A stretch of DNA of 64,000 bases from Mycobacterium sp. D16R12 (GCF_002013465.1 NZ_MAFC01000008.1:248001-312000), one strand, 5' to 3'; counted from the first letter of the stretch, positions 43,404 through 52,196 are shown. The notes: generated by a model not told the origin, from the letters alone. Numbers and translations: made by a program.

Positions 43404-43420
43404 GTTCACATTCCGTTAAC
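43404..43420. promoter_or_regulatory. Candidate Pho/RegX3-like direct repeat
   Basis: GTTCAC-ATTCC-GTTAAC: two hexamers 11 bp apart, the spacing of PhoB/RegX3-type boxes, in the 260-bp gap between divergent pitA and the DUF3349 gene. Sequence match to GTTCA repeats is partial, so this is a weak call. Confidence 0.3.
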
Positions 43421-43569
43421 CTTCTGGGTGCTGACTGTTCGGACTGCGCGCGGGCTTCCTGGCTGATTGCGGCTAGTTTTGCCTGGCGACAACACCAGCC
43501 AACAGCACTACGATCCCTAGCAGTCGACAAGAAGAGGACGGCCGCCCGTCCGTACAGGAGTTTGAGGCC

Positions 43570-43911
43570 GTGAACGCATTTCTGAGCAAGATCGTCACCT
43601 GGCTTCGGGCGGGGTACCCCGAAGGCGTCCCGCCACCTGACTATGTGCCGCTGTTGGCGCTACTGGGGCGCAGGTTGAGTAATGACGAAGTCAAAACCGT
43701 GGCGCGTGAACTGATGGCCCGGGGCGATTTCGACAACATCGACATCGCCGTGCTCATCACCCAGGTCACCGATGAGCTGCCGACCGGAGAAGATATCGAG
43801 CGCATCCGCGAGCGACTGGCGAAAAAGGGTTGGCCCCTTGATGATCCGCGTGAGCCCGCGGATCATCCTGACGAACCGGGCTCCGGTCAGGCCTCCGACC
43901 ACCCGGCGTGA
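43570..43911 (+). CDS. DUF3349 protein (Rv0543c-like)
   Basis: 113 aa. FLSKIVTWLRAGYPEGVPPPDYVPLLALLGRRLSNDEV is the DUF3349 signature, with a helical second half and an acidic Pro-rich tail. Structure family is known but not the function. GTG start. Its stop overlaps the GTG of menE (GTGA), so the pair is translationally coupled, as Rv0543c and menE are adjacent in M. tuberculosis. Confidence 0.9.
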   Translation: MNAFLSKIVTWLRAGYPEGVPPPDYVPLLALLGRRLSNDEVKTVARELMARGDFDNIDIAVLITQVTDELPTGEDIERIRERLAKKGWPLDDPREPADHPDEPGSGQASDHPA

Positions 43912-45056
43912 CCCGGCTACTGCGCGCCTTGCCCGTACCCAGCGGGCAGACCATGCTCGGCCTCCTGCCCCGCCTGGCGGAGCTGCTGGACGGCCGCGGC
44001 GACGCGGTCCTGCCCGTGCCTGCCGACGACGCCGATCAGGCCCATTTCCTCGCCTCTGAACTCGCCGCCGACGAACCGATCGCCGAGGATGTCGCGGTGG
44101 TGGTCTCGACGTCAGGCACAACGGGAAAACCTAAGGGCGCCATGCTCAGCGATGCCGCCCTCGCCGCCAGCGGTTCGGCCACGCATGCCCGCCTGGGCGG
44201 TACCGGCCAATGGCTACTGGCGCTGCCACCCCATCACATCGCCGGAATGCAGGTACTGCTGCGCAGCATCCAGGCCGGAACCGAACCCGTCGTCATGGAC
44301 GTCTCGGCCGGTTTCTCCCTATCCGACTTCATGCGGGCGGCCGCCGAGATGACCGGGAATCGTCGGTACATCTCTTTGGTGGCAACACAACTGGTGAAGG
44401 CGCTGGATGACCCCGCCGCATCAGAGGCGCTCGCCTCCTTTGACGCGGCGCTCCTGGGTGGTGGTCCGCTGCCCGCCTCCGTCGCCATCAGGGCGGCGCA
44501 GGCCCGTATCCCGGTGGTCCGGACCTATGGCATGAGCGAGACCTGCGGCGGGTGCGTGTACGACGGGATGGCCCTCGCCGGCGTCCAGGTGCGCATCGGC
44601 CGGGCGGGGCGGATCAGCCTCGGTGGTGCCACCGTGGCATCGGGATATCGAAATATGCCGGAACACAAGGCATTTGCGGATCCAGGATGGTTCCATACCG
44701 ACGACTTCGGCGAGTTCGAGGATGACCGATTACGGGTGCTGGGACGATTGGACGAGGCCATCGGCACCGGCGGGCTCACCGTGGTTCCGCAGGTCGTGGA
44801 GGCCGCGCTTGCCACTCACCCGCTGGTCGCCGAATGCGCTGTGTTCGGGGTGCCCGACGAACGGCTCGGTCAGCGCGTCGCCGTCGCGGTAGTGCCCTCT
44901 CCAGCGGGCACCCCCACGCTGGAGGATCTCCGGGCGCACGTCATCGCGGCACTCGAAGACACCGCCGCCCCGCGCGAACTGCACCTTCTCGACGAACTAC
45001 CCCGGCGCGGGATCGGGAAACTGGACCGCCGCGCCCTCGTCAAGCGCTTCTCTTGA
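43908..45056 (+). CDS. menE: o-Succinylbenzoate-CoA ligase
   Basis: 382 aa adenylate-forming enzyme. VVVSTSGTTGKPKGAML is the AMP/ATP loop (A3), YGMSETCGG A5, WFHTDDFGEFEDDRL A7-A8 and RRGIGKLDRRAL the catalytic C-terminal Lys (A10). Activates o-succinylbenzoate with CoA. N-terminus is short, as in other actinobacterial MenE. Homologue of Rv0542c. Its end overlaps the -35 of a downstream MerR-type promoter. Confidence 0.95.
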   Translation: MTRLLRALPVPSGQTMLGLLPRLAELLDGRGDAVLPVPADDADQAHFLASELAADEPIAEDVAVVVSTSGTTGKPKGAMLSDAALAASGSATHARLGGTGQWLLALPPHHIAGMQVLLRSIQAGTEPVVMDVSAGFSLSDFMRAAAEMTGNRRYISLVATQLVKALDDPAASEALASFDAALLGGGPLPASVAIRAAQARIPVVRTYGMSETCGGCVYDGMALAGVQVRIGRAGRISLGGATVASGYRNMPEHKAFADPGWFHTDDFGEFEDDRLRVLGRLDEAIGTGGLTVVPQVVEAALATHPLVAECAVFGVPDERLGQRVAVAVVPSPAGTPTLEDLRAHVIAALEDTAAPRELHLLDELPRRGIGKLDRRALVKRFS

Positions 45057-45083
45057 CCTCAAGCTGACTTGAGTTCATAGCGT
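45053..45083 (+). promoter_or_regulatory. SoxR/MerR-type promoter
   Basis: TTGACC (-35, 45053) and TAGCGT (-10, 45078) are 19 bp apart, the stretched spacing of MerR-family promoters. Between them CCTCAAG-CTGA-CTTGAG closely matches the SoxR box CCTCAAGTTAACTTGAGG. The cupin ATG lies at 45091, consistent with a leaderless transcript. Confidence 0.65.
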
Positions 45084-45090
45084 TGACGCC

Positions 45091-45609
45091 ATGACACGTG
45101 AAGAGTTTGTGCCGGGCTCCGCGCCTCTGGTTCGGGACGGCGACCGCGAGATGGTCAGCACCGCGGCCGGGAATACGACCGGATTGGTCATGGACTCCGA
45201 CGCGACGGGTGGGGCGGTCAGCGTCCTGAGCATCTATCTGCCCAAGGGCGCGAATGGCGCGGCCCCGCACTTCCACACTCGCTCCACCGAGCTGTTCTAC
45301 CTGGTGTCGGGGCGCCTGGAAATCCTGGCGGGAGATCGCATCGAGGTTCTGAAACAGGGCGACACACTATTGGTTCCACAGCTGATGCCGCACGCATTCG
45401 GCGCTACCGGCGACAGCGATGCCAACATCTTCACGGTGCTCTCCCCCGGCGTCCAGCGCTTCGACTACTTCCGACTGCTGGACAGAATCGTCCACGGCCA
45501 GGCCGATATCGGCGAGCTGCGGGCCGCGCAGGAAACCTACGACAACCACTTCGTCGAGAGCGCTGCGTGGTCCGAGGGACGCGGGCTATCGGCGCTGGAT
45601 GCCCCCTGA
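45091..45609 (+). CDS. Cupin-domain protein
   Basis: 172 aa single cupin: PHFHTRSTELFYLVSGRLEIL gives the two His and Glu of motif 1, and LVPQLMPHAFGATG the motif-2 His. Metal-binding, probably a dioxygenase or isomerase; related cupins act on quinones and flavonoids. Downstream of a SoxR-like promoter, so it may respond to redox-cycling compounds; the SoxR gene itself is not in the window. Confidence 0.85.
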   Translation: MTREEFVPGSAPLVRDGDREMVSTAAGNTTGLVMDSDATGGAVSVLSIYLPKGANGAAPHFHTRSTELFYLVSGRLEILAGDRIEVLKQGDTLLVPQLMPHAFGATGDSDANIFTVLSPGVQRFDYFRLLDRIVHGQADIGELRAAQETYDNHFVESAAWSEGRGLSALDAP

Positions 45610-45631
45610 TCAGCCTCCCTCGGCAACCGAG

Positions 45632-46090
45632 TCACGCGGCCTCGGCGACCGCCTTGATCCGGTTGAGGGTCTCCCGCATGCCGTTGCGGTTGGTTCGTCC
45701 GCGTGCCCAGCCAAGTAGCGCCCAGTAGATGCGCAGCGGCAACGTCGGTGTCAGCTCAAAGGATTCGGTGACATCGGTACCGTCGCCTGCAGGCTCGAAC
45801 CGATAACGCCAGGTGTTCACCGTCTTGCCGTTGGGCCAGAGCACCGCGAATCCGAAGGAACGACCGCGGTCGCAGTCCACGATTCGGCACACCGTCCAGT
45901 ACACGGGCCCCTTCTGATTGCGCTTCACATGACCGCGGAAGCGCACACCCACCGCAGGGCCGGTGGCGCCGTCGAGCCATTCGGCCTCGAACGTCTCCGG
46001 ACTGAACTTCCCGGTGTTGGTGATATCGCTGACCAGTTCCCAGATCTTGTCGGCTGGAGCGGCGATGTGCACGGTGACCGAATCACGCAT
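45632..46090 (-). CDS. SRPBCC (START-like) family protein
   Basis: 152 aa. VHIAAPADKIWELVSDITNTGKFSPETFEAEW starts the polyketide-cyclase/ligand-binding helix-grip fold; WRYRFEPAGDGTDVTESFEL is the conserved middle strand. Such proteins bind hydrophobic ligands. ATG 46090; divergent from the PNPOx-like gene (52 bp), and convergent with the cupin (22 bp). Confidence 0.9.
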   Translation of the reverse strand: MRDSVTVHIAAPADKIWELVSDITNTGKFSPETFEAEWLDGATGPAVGVRFRGHVKRNQKGPVYWTVCRIVDCDRGRSFGFAVLWPNGKTVNTWRYRFEPAGDGTDVTESFELTPTLPLRIYWALLGWARGRTNRNGMRETLNRIKAVAEAA

Positions 46091-46142
46091 GGCGTTACCG
46101 TACCCGCGATGAATCTGGGTGACGGGCCGGGTCTATATCACC

Positions 46143-46640
46143 ATGACCCTTACCTCTCATCTCGATCTGCGGTTCAGCGAGCCCGGCGCCACCGCGCCCG
46201 CATGGCGCGATGTGTCGGCGCTGCTGGCCGTCGCCGAGCTGTACTGGATGACCACCGTCCGCGCCGACGGCAGCCCACACATGACTCCCCTGGTCGGCCT
46301 GTGGCAGGGGGACGCCTTCGTGTTCTGCACCGGCCCTACCGAGCAGAAGGCCCGCAATCTCGACGCGAACCGCACGGTGGCCGTCGCGACCGGCGTCAGT
46401 ACCTGGAACGACGGGCACGACGTCGTCGTCGAAGGAACAGCCGAACGCGTACTCGATGCCGCAGCCCTACAGAACCTCGCGGACGCGTACTTCGAAAAAT
46501 ACGGCGAGGACTGGAAATTCACACCGAGCGAGGGTGGTTTCGGCGAGGGCGATCAGTTCGCGGTCGTGTACAAGGTGGTGCCGTCGAAGGTGCTGTCCTT
46601 CACCAAGAACCCGCACGGACAGACGCGCTACAGCCGCTAG
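46143..46640 (+). CDS. PNPOx-like, F420/flavin-binding split-barrel protein
   Basis: 165 aa. YWMTTVRADGSPHMTPLVGLWQGDAFVFCTGP and ARNLDANRTVAVAT are typical of pyridoxamine-phosphate-oxidase-fold proteins; many mycobacterial members use F420 (FDOR-B). ATG 46143 chosen; a GTG at 46119 is in frame. The stop overlaps the convergent phosphorylase gene by 4 bp. Substrate unknown. Confidence 0.88.
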   Translation: MTLTSHLDLRFSEPGATAPAWRDVSALLAVAELYWMTTVRADGSPHMTPLVGLWQGDAFVFCTGPTEQKARNLDANRTVAVATGVSTWNDGHDVVVEGTAERVLDAAALQNLADAYFEKYGEDWKFTPSEGGFGEGDQFAVVYKVVPSKVLSFTKNPHGQTRYSR

Positions 46641-47410
46641 GGAAGCTCGATCGGCAGCGTGACGCCGTCATGTGCGCGGCAGTGTCCACAGGTGTCGACG
46701 GATTCAGTCGCGGTAACGGCGGAGCGCACCAGCTCCTTGAATCCGCCGATGTTCCGCTCGAACTCGGCGAACACGTCAACCGCCCGCACGCCCTGGCCGT
46801 GTTCGATTCCGGCATCCAGATCGGTGACCAAGGCAATTGCGGCATAGCAGATTTCGAGCTCGCGGGCGAGCACTGCCTCCGGGTATCCGGTCATGTTGAC
46901 CAGAGTGAAACCCTGCGACGCGTACCACCGGCTTTCGGCCCGTGTCGAGAACCGCGGTCCCTGCACCACCACCATGGTGCCGCCGTCGACGGCCTCTGGT
47001 TGCAGCGAGGCGGCACGCAGCCCGGGGCAGTACGGGTCGGCGAATTCCACGTGGATACCGCCACTGTCGAAGAATGTCTGTTCGCGCCCGCTGGTGCGGT
47101 CCACCAGCTGATCGGGCACCACAATGGCGCCGGGACCCAGATCAGGGGTGAGGCTGCCCACGGCACACGGCGCGAAGACCCGGCGCACACCAAGTGCACG
47201 CAGCGCCCACATGTTGGCGCGATAGGGAACGGTGTGCGGCGAAAACTCGTGTCGACTGCCATGCCGGGGCAGAAACGCCACCTCGCGCTCCCCCACCAGC
47301 CCAATCGTGATGGGCGCACTGGGCTGGCCGTACGGCGTCGTCGGGCTGACGGTCCGCATCGGTTTGTCGAAGAACGAGTAGAAACCGCTACCACCGATCA
47401 CCGCGAGCAT
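46637..47410 (-). CDS. mtnP: S-methyl-5'-thioadenosine phosphorylase
   Basis: 257 aa. MLAVIGGSGFYSFF start, LPRHGSRHEFSPHTVPYRANMWAL, the phosphate/substrate motif and VVVQGPRFSTRAESR, plus LVNMTGYPEAVLARELEICYAAIALVTDLDAG in two parts, match the MTAP/PNP family 2. Homologue of Rv0535. Phosphorolyses MTA to adenine and methylthioribose-1-phosphate. Start ATG 47410; the frame goes on to 47512 without support. Confidence 0.93.
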   Translation of the reverse strand: MLAVIGGSGFYSFFDKPMRTVSPTTPYGQPSAPITIGLVGEREVAFLPRHGSRHEFSPHTVPYRANMWALRALGVRRVFAPCAVGSLTPDLGPGAIVVPDQLVDRTSGREQTFFDSGGIHVEFADPYCPGLRAASLQPEAVDGGTMVVVQGPRFSTRAESRWYASQGFTLVNMTGYPEAVLARELEICYAAIALVTDLDAGIEHGQGVRAVDVFAEFERNIGGFKELVRSAVTATESVDTCGHCRAHDGVTLPIELP

Positions 47411-47709
47411 GTCGATATTGTCGTTCAACGCTTCGGCTTGCGACCAGTTGGGGTGTGCGGCCACACCATACGAACAATTAGTCGGCCATCTGTCTGCAAT
47501 AGTTCCCAACAAATTTCGGACACAATTTTGTCAATTCCGACGAGCAATACAAATGTAGTTGCCGCAGCCGAATAGCGGAGCGAACAGCACCGCTCCCGGC
47601 GATTATGCGGCAGGCGCATGAATTGCTGACGGAACCTCACACCTGCCTGTCAAGAATGCCGCCGGTGCTCCCGCCTTGACGCGCCTGCGACCAAGGTTAC
47701 GGTGGAGAG
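47411..47709. other. Intergenic, AT-rich promoter region for mtnP and SOD
   Basis: 299 bp between divergent genes. Bases 47500-47570 are AT-rich (CAAATTTCGGACACAATTTT). A short open frame at 47425-47640 (minus) has no RBS or coding character. I see no RNA gene or clear palindrome. Confidence 0.5.
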
Positions 47710-48462
47710 ATGAATTCGATTGGGCCTCAACTACATCGAAGACAGTTCCTCATAGCTACCGCCGCATCCGCCGGAGTCCTGGCGCTCGCCTCATGTGCCG
47801 ATCAGCCCGGGGAAGGAACAACCCCCACGAAGGAGACAACCGGCGTGTACGAATTACCGAATCTCGACTGGGATTACTCAGCCCTGGAGCCGCATATTTC
47901 CGGCGAGATCAACCAACTGCACCACGACAAGCACCATGCCGCATACGTCAAGGGCGCCAATGACGCCGTGGAGCAGCTCGCCGAAGCTCGGACGAAGGGC
48001 GACAACGCCACGATCCTGCTACTGGAAAAGAACCTCGCGTTCAATCTCGGCGGCCATGTGAACCACTCGATCTGGTGGAAAAATCTCTCCCCACACGGCG
48101 GAGATAAACCGCAGGGCGACCTGGGCGCCGCTCTCGACGAGCAGTTCGGGAGTTTCGACAAGTTCCGCGGACAGTTCTCCGCGGCGGCCAACGGTGTTCA
48201 GGGCTCGGGCTGGGCATGGCTCGGGTACGACACCCTCGGTAAGAAGCTGCTGACGTTCCAGATGTACGACCAACAATCCAACGTGCCGTTCGGGACCGTC
48301 CCGCTCCTCGGCGTGGACGTCTTTGAGCATGCGTACTACCTGCAGTACAAGAACGTGAAGGCCGACTACGTCAAGGCTTTCTGGAACGTGGTGAATTGGC
48401 CCGATGTACAGGCACGTTTTTCCGCTGCGCTATCGAAGACACCCGGCTTGATCTTCCCGTAG
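47710..48462 (+). CDS. Exported Fe/Mn superoxide dismutase, Tat lipoprotein
   Basis: 250 aa. N-terminus [21 protein letters not shown] has a twin-arginine motif and a lipobox (Cys29). The mature part is a full SodA/SodB-type enzyme: [14 protein letters not shown] (first His), [10 protein letters not shown] (second), [15 protein letters not shown] (Asp and His). Removes superoxide at the outer membrane face, where host oxidative burst arrives. Distinct from the usual leaderless mycobacterial SodA. A 299-bp gap to the MTA phosphorylase gene holds the promoter. Confidence 0.9.
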   Translation: MNSIGPQLHRRQFLIATAASAGVLALASCADQPGEGTTPTKETTGVYELPNLDWDYSALEPHISGEINQLHHDKHHAAYVKGANDAVEQLAEARTKGDNATILLLEKNLAFNLGGHVNHSIWWKNLSPHGGDKPQGDLGAALDEQFGSFDKFRGQFSAAANGVQGSGWAWLGYDTLGKKLLTFQMYDQQSNVPFGTVPLLGVDVFEHAYYLQYKNVKADYVKAFWNVVNWPDVQARFSAALSKTPGLIFP

Positions 48463-48498
48463 CGAATGTTCGGACGTGGCCATGGCAGGATCGGCCAC

Positions 48499-49371
48499 AT
48501 GGCCAGCATCGCGCAATGGATCGAAGGTTCTCGCCCCCGCACCTGGCCCAATGCCCTCGCCCCGGTCATCGCCGGCACGGGTGCCGCTGCGGCGGCCGGC
48601 ACCCCCGTCTGGTGGAAAGCGCTTCTAGCGCTGGCCGTATCGGTGAGCATGATCATCGGCGTCAACTTCGCCAACGACTACTCGGACGGAATCCGCGGGA
48701 CCGATGACGACCGGGTCGGACCGCTGCGGCTGGTCGGCTCCCGCCTGGCATCACCGTCGGCAGTCAAGGCTGTCGCCATCGCTTTCCTGGCCCTAGCCGC
48801 AGCCGCGGGATTGGCGCTGGCCATCACCACCGCCTGGTGGCTGGTGGCTGTCGGCGCGGTATGCGTCGCTGGCGCCTGGTTCTATACCGGCGGGTCGAAG
48901 CCGTACGGATACAGCGGTTTTGGCGAAATCGCCGTCTTCATTTTCTTCGGCCTGGTGGCGGTGCTGGGCACCGAGTATGTGCAGACCTTGGCGGTCAGTT
49001 CCATCGGCCTGGCGCTGGCGGTGGCAATCGGCAGCTTCTCCAGCGCGGTACTGGTCGCCAATAATCTGCGCGATATCCCTACCGATCGGGAATCCGGCAA
49101 GATCACGCTGGCCGTGCGGTTGGGCGACGCACGCACCCGCATCCTGTTCCCGGCCCTGTTGACGGTTCCGGCACTGGTCAGCGTCGGACTGGGCTTCGGG
49201 CACCCGTGGCGCCTGCTGGGGCTTGTGATGTTGCCCTTGATGGTCAAGGCTGCCCGACCGGTTGTCACCAAAGCCCAAGGGCCAGCGTTGATCCCGACGC
49301 TGCGCGACACCGGACTCGCCATGCTCGGCTGGGCAGTTCTCACCGCCTCAGCCCTCGCCTGGTTGAGCTAA
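48499..49371 (+). CDS. menA: DHNA prenyltransferase MenA
   Basis: 290 aa UbiA-family membrane enzyme, eight to nine TM helices. [13 protein letters not shown] start, [17 protein letters not shown] with the first Asp-rich motif, and [22 protein letters not shown] with the second. Attaches the polyprenyl tail to DHNA, giving demethylmenaquinone. Homologue of Rv0534c; a known drug target class. 36 bp after the SOD gene, so the two may be cotranscribed. Confidence 0.95.
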   Translation: MASIAQWIEGSRPRTWPNALAPVIAGTGAAAAAGTPVWWKALLALAVSVSMIIGVNFANDYSDGIRGTDDDRVGPLRLVGSRLASPSAVKAVAIAFLALAAAAGLALAITTAWWLVAVGAVCVAGAWFYTGGSKPYGYSGFGEIAVFIFFGLVAVLGTEYVQTLAVSSIGLALAVAIGSFSSAVLVANNLRDIPTDRESGKITLAVRLGDARTRILFPALLTVPALVSVGLGFGHPWRLLGLVMLPLMVKAARPVVTKAQGPALIPTLRDTGLAMLGWAVLTASALAWLS

Positions 49372-49392
49372 ATCCCTTGGGGCCGGAAGGCC

Positions 49393-49803
49393 TTACGAGA
49401 AGTTCTTGCAGACAACACCCGTGTTTTGGCAGGTAACACCGGTGTGGTCCGGTGCACTCACCCAGCCGCCCCCTTGGTTGTAGCCGGGAGGCAGATCTGT
49501 GCGATTCGGATTACCGGTGGCATCGCAGAAGATCCAGCTGTTCTGGCATGCATGTCCCTGGCCCTGAGGAAGCGTTCCCCAGCCACTGTTGCCGTCCCGG
49601 CCGGGCTGCTGATTGGTGAAGGACTGACGCGAACCGTCTCCCACACCCGGTCCGGGTATGGGCGGTTCGATCGGGCCCGCAAGCGATTGCCCGACCGCCG
49701 GCTCGCGCAGAACATCGACGCCCTGCATACCCAATCCAAACAGGGGAAGAGCTAACAACGCCGTACAACAAAGAACGTTTCTTGCCTTCGTGAACGCATA
49801 CAT
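49393..49803 (-). CDS. Secreted small Cys-containing protein
   Basis: 136 aa with a signal peptide (residues 1-about 30), Pro/Gly-rich middle (PIEPPIPGPGVGDG) and a C-terminal domain with four Cys: HACQNSWIFC and VTCQNTGVVCKNFS, probably two disulfides. Exported; function unknown. ATG 49803. Its upstream 356 bp hold AT-rich promoter sequence, with TTGAGC and TACTGT 18 bp apart as one -35/-10 candidate. Confidence 0.78.
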   Translation of the reverse strand: MYAFTKARNVLCCTALLALPLFGLGMQGVDVLREPAVGQSLAGPIEPPIPGPGVGDGSRQSFTNQQPGRDGNSGWGTLPQGQGHACQNSWIFCDATGNPNRTDLPPGYNQGGGWVSAPDHTGVTCQNTGVVCKNFS

Positions 49804-50159
49804 AGTGACTCCGTTAAGTCCGCATATTCAGGTGCGGCCCCCGGGAAACCACTGACAACGAAAACGTTAGGCGCCGCTTGTATGTCATCCACAGTACACC
49901 TGTTGTTCACTTTTGCTCAATCTGAAGTTAAAGAATCGACAAACCCCTACCCCGGAAGGGGTATGCCCGCCACGATGTGGTTACAACCGTCCACCACCTG
50001 GGCGAAAGGTGCAGCCACGCGGCGGCCGCGCGGGAGGTATGCCGCAATCGGCAGATTCCAGACCCGACTGCACCCGAGCACCCATTGACCATGAGACGGC
50101 CTAGTGATAAGGCGAGTCGAGCGCCCCTCAGGCCCACCCTCGGCCGGCGGCCGAAGCGG
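49804..50159. other. 356-bp non-coding stretch
   Basis: The left half (to about 49940) is AT-rich and likely promoter for the secreted protein. A small perfect hairpin TACCCC-GGAA-GGGGTA is at 49950-49965. The right half is GC-rich with CGGCGGCCGCGCGG and CGGCCGGCGGCCG runs; no coding frame is convincing. No recognised riboswitch or sRNA family. Confidence 0.4.
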
Positions 50160-50741
50160 CTAGGCGGCCCGATCGAGCAAACCGACCACGGCCTGGCGCA
50201 GTTCGTCGGCGGGCACACGTTCGGTGATCACGGCCAGTGCCACGGGATCGCCACCGCGCAGGATGCCCAACACCATGTGCTCACACCCGATCCAGTTGTC
50301 TTTGTGCGCGACGGCTTCCCGCAGCGACAGCTCCAGGCACTTCTTGGCCGAGGAATTGAACGGGATCATCCCGAACGGGCGCCAACCGCGGGCGCGCCCC
50401 TTGCGGCGCCCCGACTTTTCGAAGGCTTTGTCAAAGGCCTGCGGGCCAAAAACTTTCGACACGCTATCGCGCACCTGCGACAGATCGATGCCGATGGCCT
50501 TGAGCGCCTGGGCGTCCTCGTCATCCAGCGGCGGCTCTTGGGTTCCGGTGCGCAGCCGGTCGCGCACAGTGTCGGCGGTCAGCCCGTACCCGCCCAGCAG
50601 CTCCGACAGTGGTCCGCTTGCGCTGTCCAGGACACCCACCAGAACGTGCTCGGCACCGATACGCGAATCGTCCATCTCGCGGGCTTCTTCCTGCGACAGC
50701 ACCACGGCGACCTTGGCCGACTTCTGGAACTTCTCGAACAT
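50160..50741 (-). CDS. clpC2: ClpC2-like Clp N-domain protein
   Basis: 193 aa: two Clp_N repeats (MFEKFQKSAKVAVVLSQEEAREM with GAEHVLVGVL, and FNSSAKKCLELSLREAV with GCEHMVLGILRGG) and no AAA ATPase. It is like the ClpC2 proteins of mycobacteria, which mimic the ClpC1 N-domain and can bind cyclomarin-type ligands. It lies 6 bp after a small HTH gene and shares its operator, so it may be regulated by that HTH protein. Confidence 0.88.
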   Translation of the reverse strand: MFEKFQKSAKVAVVLSQEEAREMDDSRIGAEHVLVGVLDSASGPLSELLGGYGLTADTVRDRLRTGTQEPPLDDEDAQALKAIGIDLSQVRDSVSKVFGPQAFDKAFEKSGRRKGRARGWRPFGMIPFNSSAKKCLELSLREAVAHKDNWIGCEHMVLGILRGGDPVALAVITERVPADELRQAVVGLLDRAA

Positions 50742-50747
50742 GGCTGC

Positions 50748-50969
50748 TCACTTCCGCGCGCGGTTGTATTTCTGATGCACTGCCTGACGGCTGACTTCGA
50801 GCGCCTCGGCAATCGCCTGCCAGCTCCAGCCCTGGCCGCGGGCATTGGCGACGTGGATGGCTTCCAGCCGTTCACAGAGGCGCCGCAGCGCCTGCACGGC
50901 CCGCAACCCCACCGCCGGATCAGTACTGCTGACGGCGTCGTCCAGATGTGCCATCGGGAGATCGCTCAT
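50748..50969 (-). CDS. Small HTH DNA-binding protein
   Basis: 73 aa from ATG 50969. Helical, with GWSWQAIAEALEVSRQAVHQKYNRARK a clear HTH. No ligand domain. It sits directly before clpC2 and downstream of two TGTCAA-N6-TTGACA palindromes, so it is the likely repressor of the two-gene operon. The frame is open to 51005, but the ATG at 50969 lies at the inner edge of the operator arm. Confidence 0.85.
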   Translation of the reverse strand: MSDLPMAHLDDAVSSTDPAVGLRAVQALRRLCERLEAIHVANARGQGWSWQAIAEALEVSRQAVHQKYNRARK

Positions 50970-51018
50970 GAATGTCAACATAGATTGACATTCATGAGCT
51001 GTCAATAAAAGTTGACAG
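50964..51018. promoter_or_regulatory. Tandem operators before the HTH-clpC2 operon
   Basis: Left: perfect 15-bp arms GCTCATGAATGTCAA and TTGACATTCATGAGC, 6 bp apart (50964-50999), covering the HTH start codon. Right: CTGTCAA-TAAAAG-TTGACAG (50999-51018). Both contain TGTCAA-N6-TTGACA with centres 27 bp apart. Confidence 0.75.
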
Positions 51019-51023
51019 TAGGC

Positions 51024-52196
51024 CTACCAGCCGACGGGCAACTCGAAGAGGCCCCCGGTGAGCAGGTCGGTCCGCATCGTCACTTCCGAGACGTCCTTGC
51101 GCAAGTACAGCCCGGGTAGCCGCTCGACGAGTTGTCCAAGCACCTCGGTGAGCTGCAACCGGGCCAGCGGTGCACCCACGCAATAACGCGCGCCGTACCC
51201 GAACGTGACGTGAGCCCCGGAATGCCGGGTGACATCCAGCCGGTCAGGCCCTCCGAATACCGCCTGATCGTGATTGGCCGCACCGACGTCCAGCAAGAGG
51301 AGGTCACCGGCTGCGATATGCACCCCGTCGAGCTCGAGATCTTCGCGCGCGTATCGGGGGATCTCACCGCCACCCGTGCGCGAGGCACGCAACGTCTCTT
51401 CTACCGCATTGGATATCAGATCCGGTTGCGCCACAAGCAAAGCCCACTGTTCGGGATTCGCCAGGAGCAGCAGGGTGGCCAGACCGAGCTGGACGACGGT
51501 GGTCTCATGCCCGCCAAGAAGCAATGCCATCGATTGCGAGGCGATCTCGTGGTCAGCGACACCCTCTACCGCACAGAGCCGGGAAATCACGTCGTCGCCA
51601 GGATCCGCGCGCTTACGACCAACCAGTTGCATACCGTAGACGAAAAGTTGCCCCATCCCCCACTCGGACAAGCTCCGATCGCGGGTGTTCGATGCGGCCG
51701 TGGTCCATTCACGAAACTCGGCCCTGTCCGCGTACGGCACACCGAGCAGTTCGCACAACACCATCATCGGCAGCGGCTGGGCGATCGCGGTATACAAATC
51801 TGCAGGCGGCCCTTGATCAATCATCGCGTCCAGCAGTTCGGCCGACAACTCGTGCACACGGCTTTCCAACGCCCGCATCTGCTTTGGCGTGAAATGCGGT
51901 TGCATGAGACGCCGCCCCCGCGCGTGGTCGTCACGCTCGGTCTCATAGTTGCCGATCGGACCGCCGAAAAATGCCGACTTACCGGACCGGGCAGCGGTAT
52001 CGGGCGCCGGATGCGACCGGCCCACGCGATCGTCATCGAACAACTGCCGGACTGCGGCGTGTCCGGTGACTAGCCAGGCCGGGTCCCCGACGGCAGTGAT
52101 CACACGGTGCACCGACCCAGCACGCTGCAGCTCCCGCTGCAGGGGAGCCGGCGTGAACAATCCCGCACGCGAGAAAGGCAGTTGAGGCGGTTGCAT
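51024..52196 (-). CDS. Cytochrome P450
   Basis: 390 aa. I-helix LLGGHETTV, K-helix EETLRASR, and the haem loop FGYGARYCVGAPLARLQL with Cys ligand. Soluble bacterial class I P450 needing ferredoxin and reductase; none is adjacent. ATG 52196 preferred over TTG 52220. Divergent from the second P450 by 338 bp. Substrate unknown. Confidence 0.93.
   Translation of the reverse strand: MQPPQLPFSRAGLFTPAPLQRELQRAGSVHRVITAVGDPAWLVTGHAAVRQLFDDDRVGRSHPAPDTAARSGKSAFFGGPIGNYETERDDHARGRRLMQPHFTPKQMRALESRVHELSAELLDAMIDQGPPADLYTAIAQPLPMMVLCELLGVPYADRAEFREWTTAASNTRDRSLSEWGMGQLFVYGMQLVGRKRADPGDDVISRLCAVEGVADHEIASQSMALLLGGHETTVVQLGLATLLLLANPEQWALLVAQPDLISNAVEETLRASRTGGGEIPRYAREDLELDGVHIAAGDLLLLDVGAANHDQAVFGGPDRLDVTRHSGAHVTFGYGARYCVGAPLARLQLTEVLGQLVERLPGLYLRKDVSEVTMRTDLLTGGLFELPVGW

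Noticed and set aside
47425..47640. 71-aa frame in the mtnP/SOD gap
   Set aside because: No RBS, no family character, and sits in an AT-rich promoter-like stretch.
49804..50159. Possible riboswitch or small RNA
   Set aside because: One six-pair hairpin and GC-rich palindromes only; no known aptamer core recognised.
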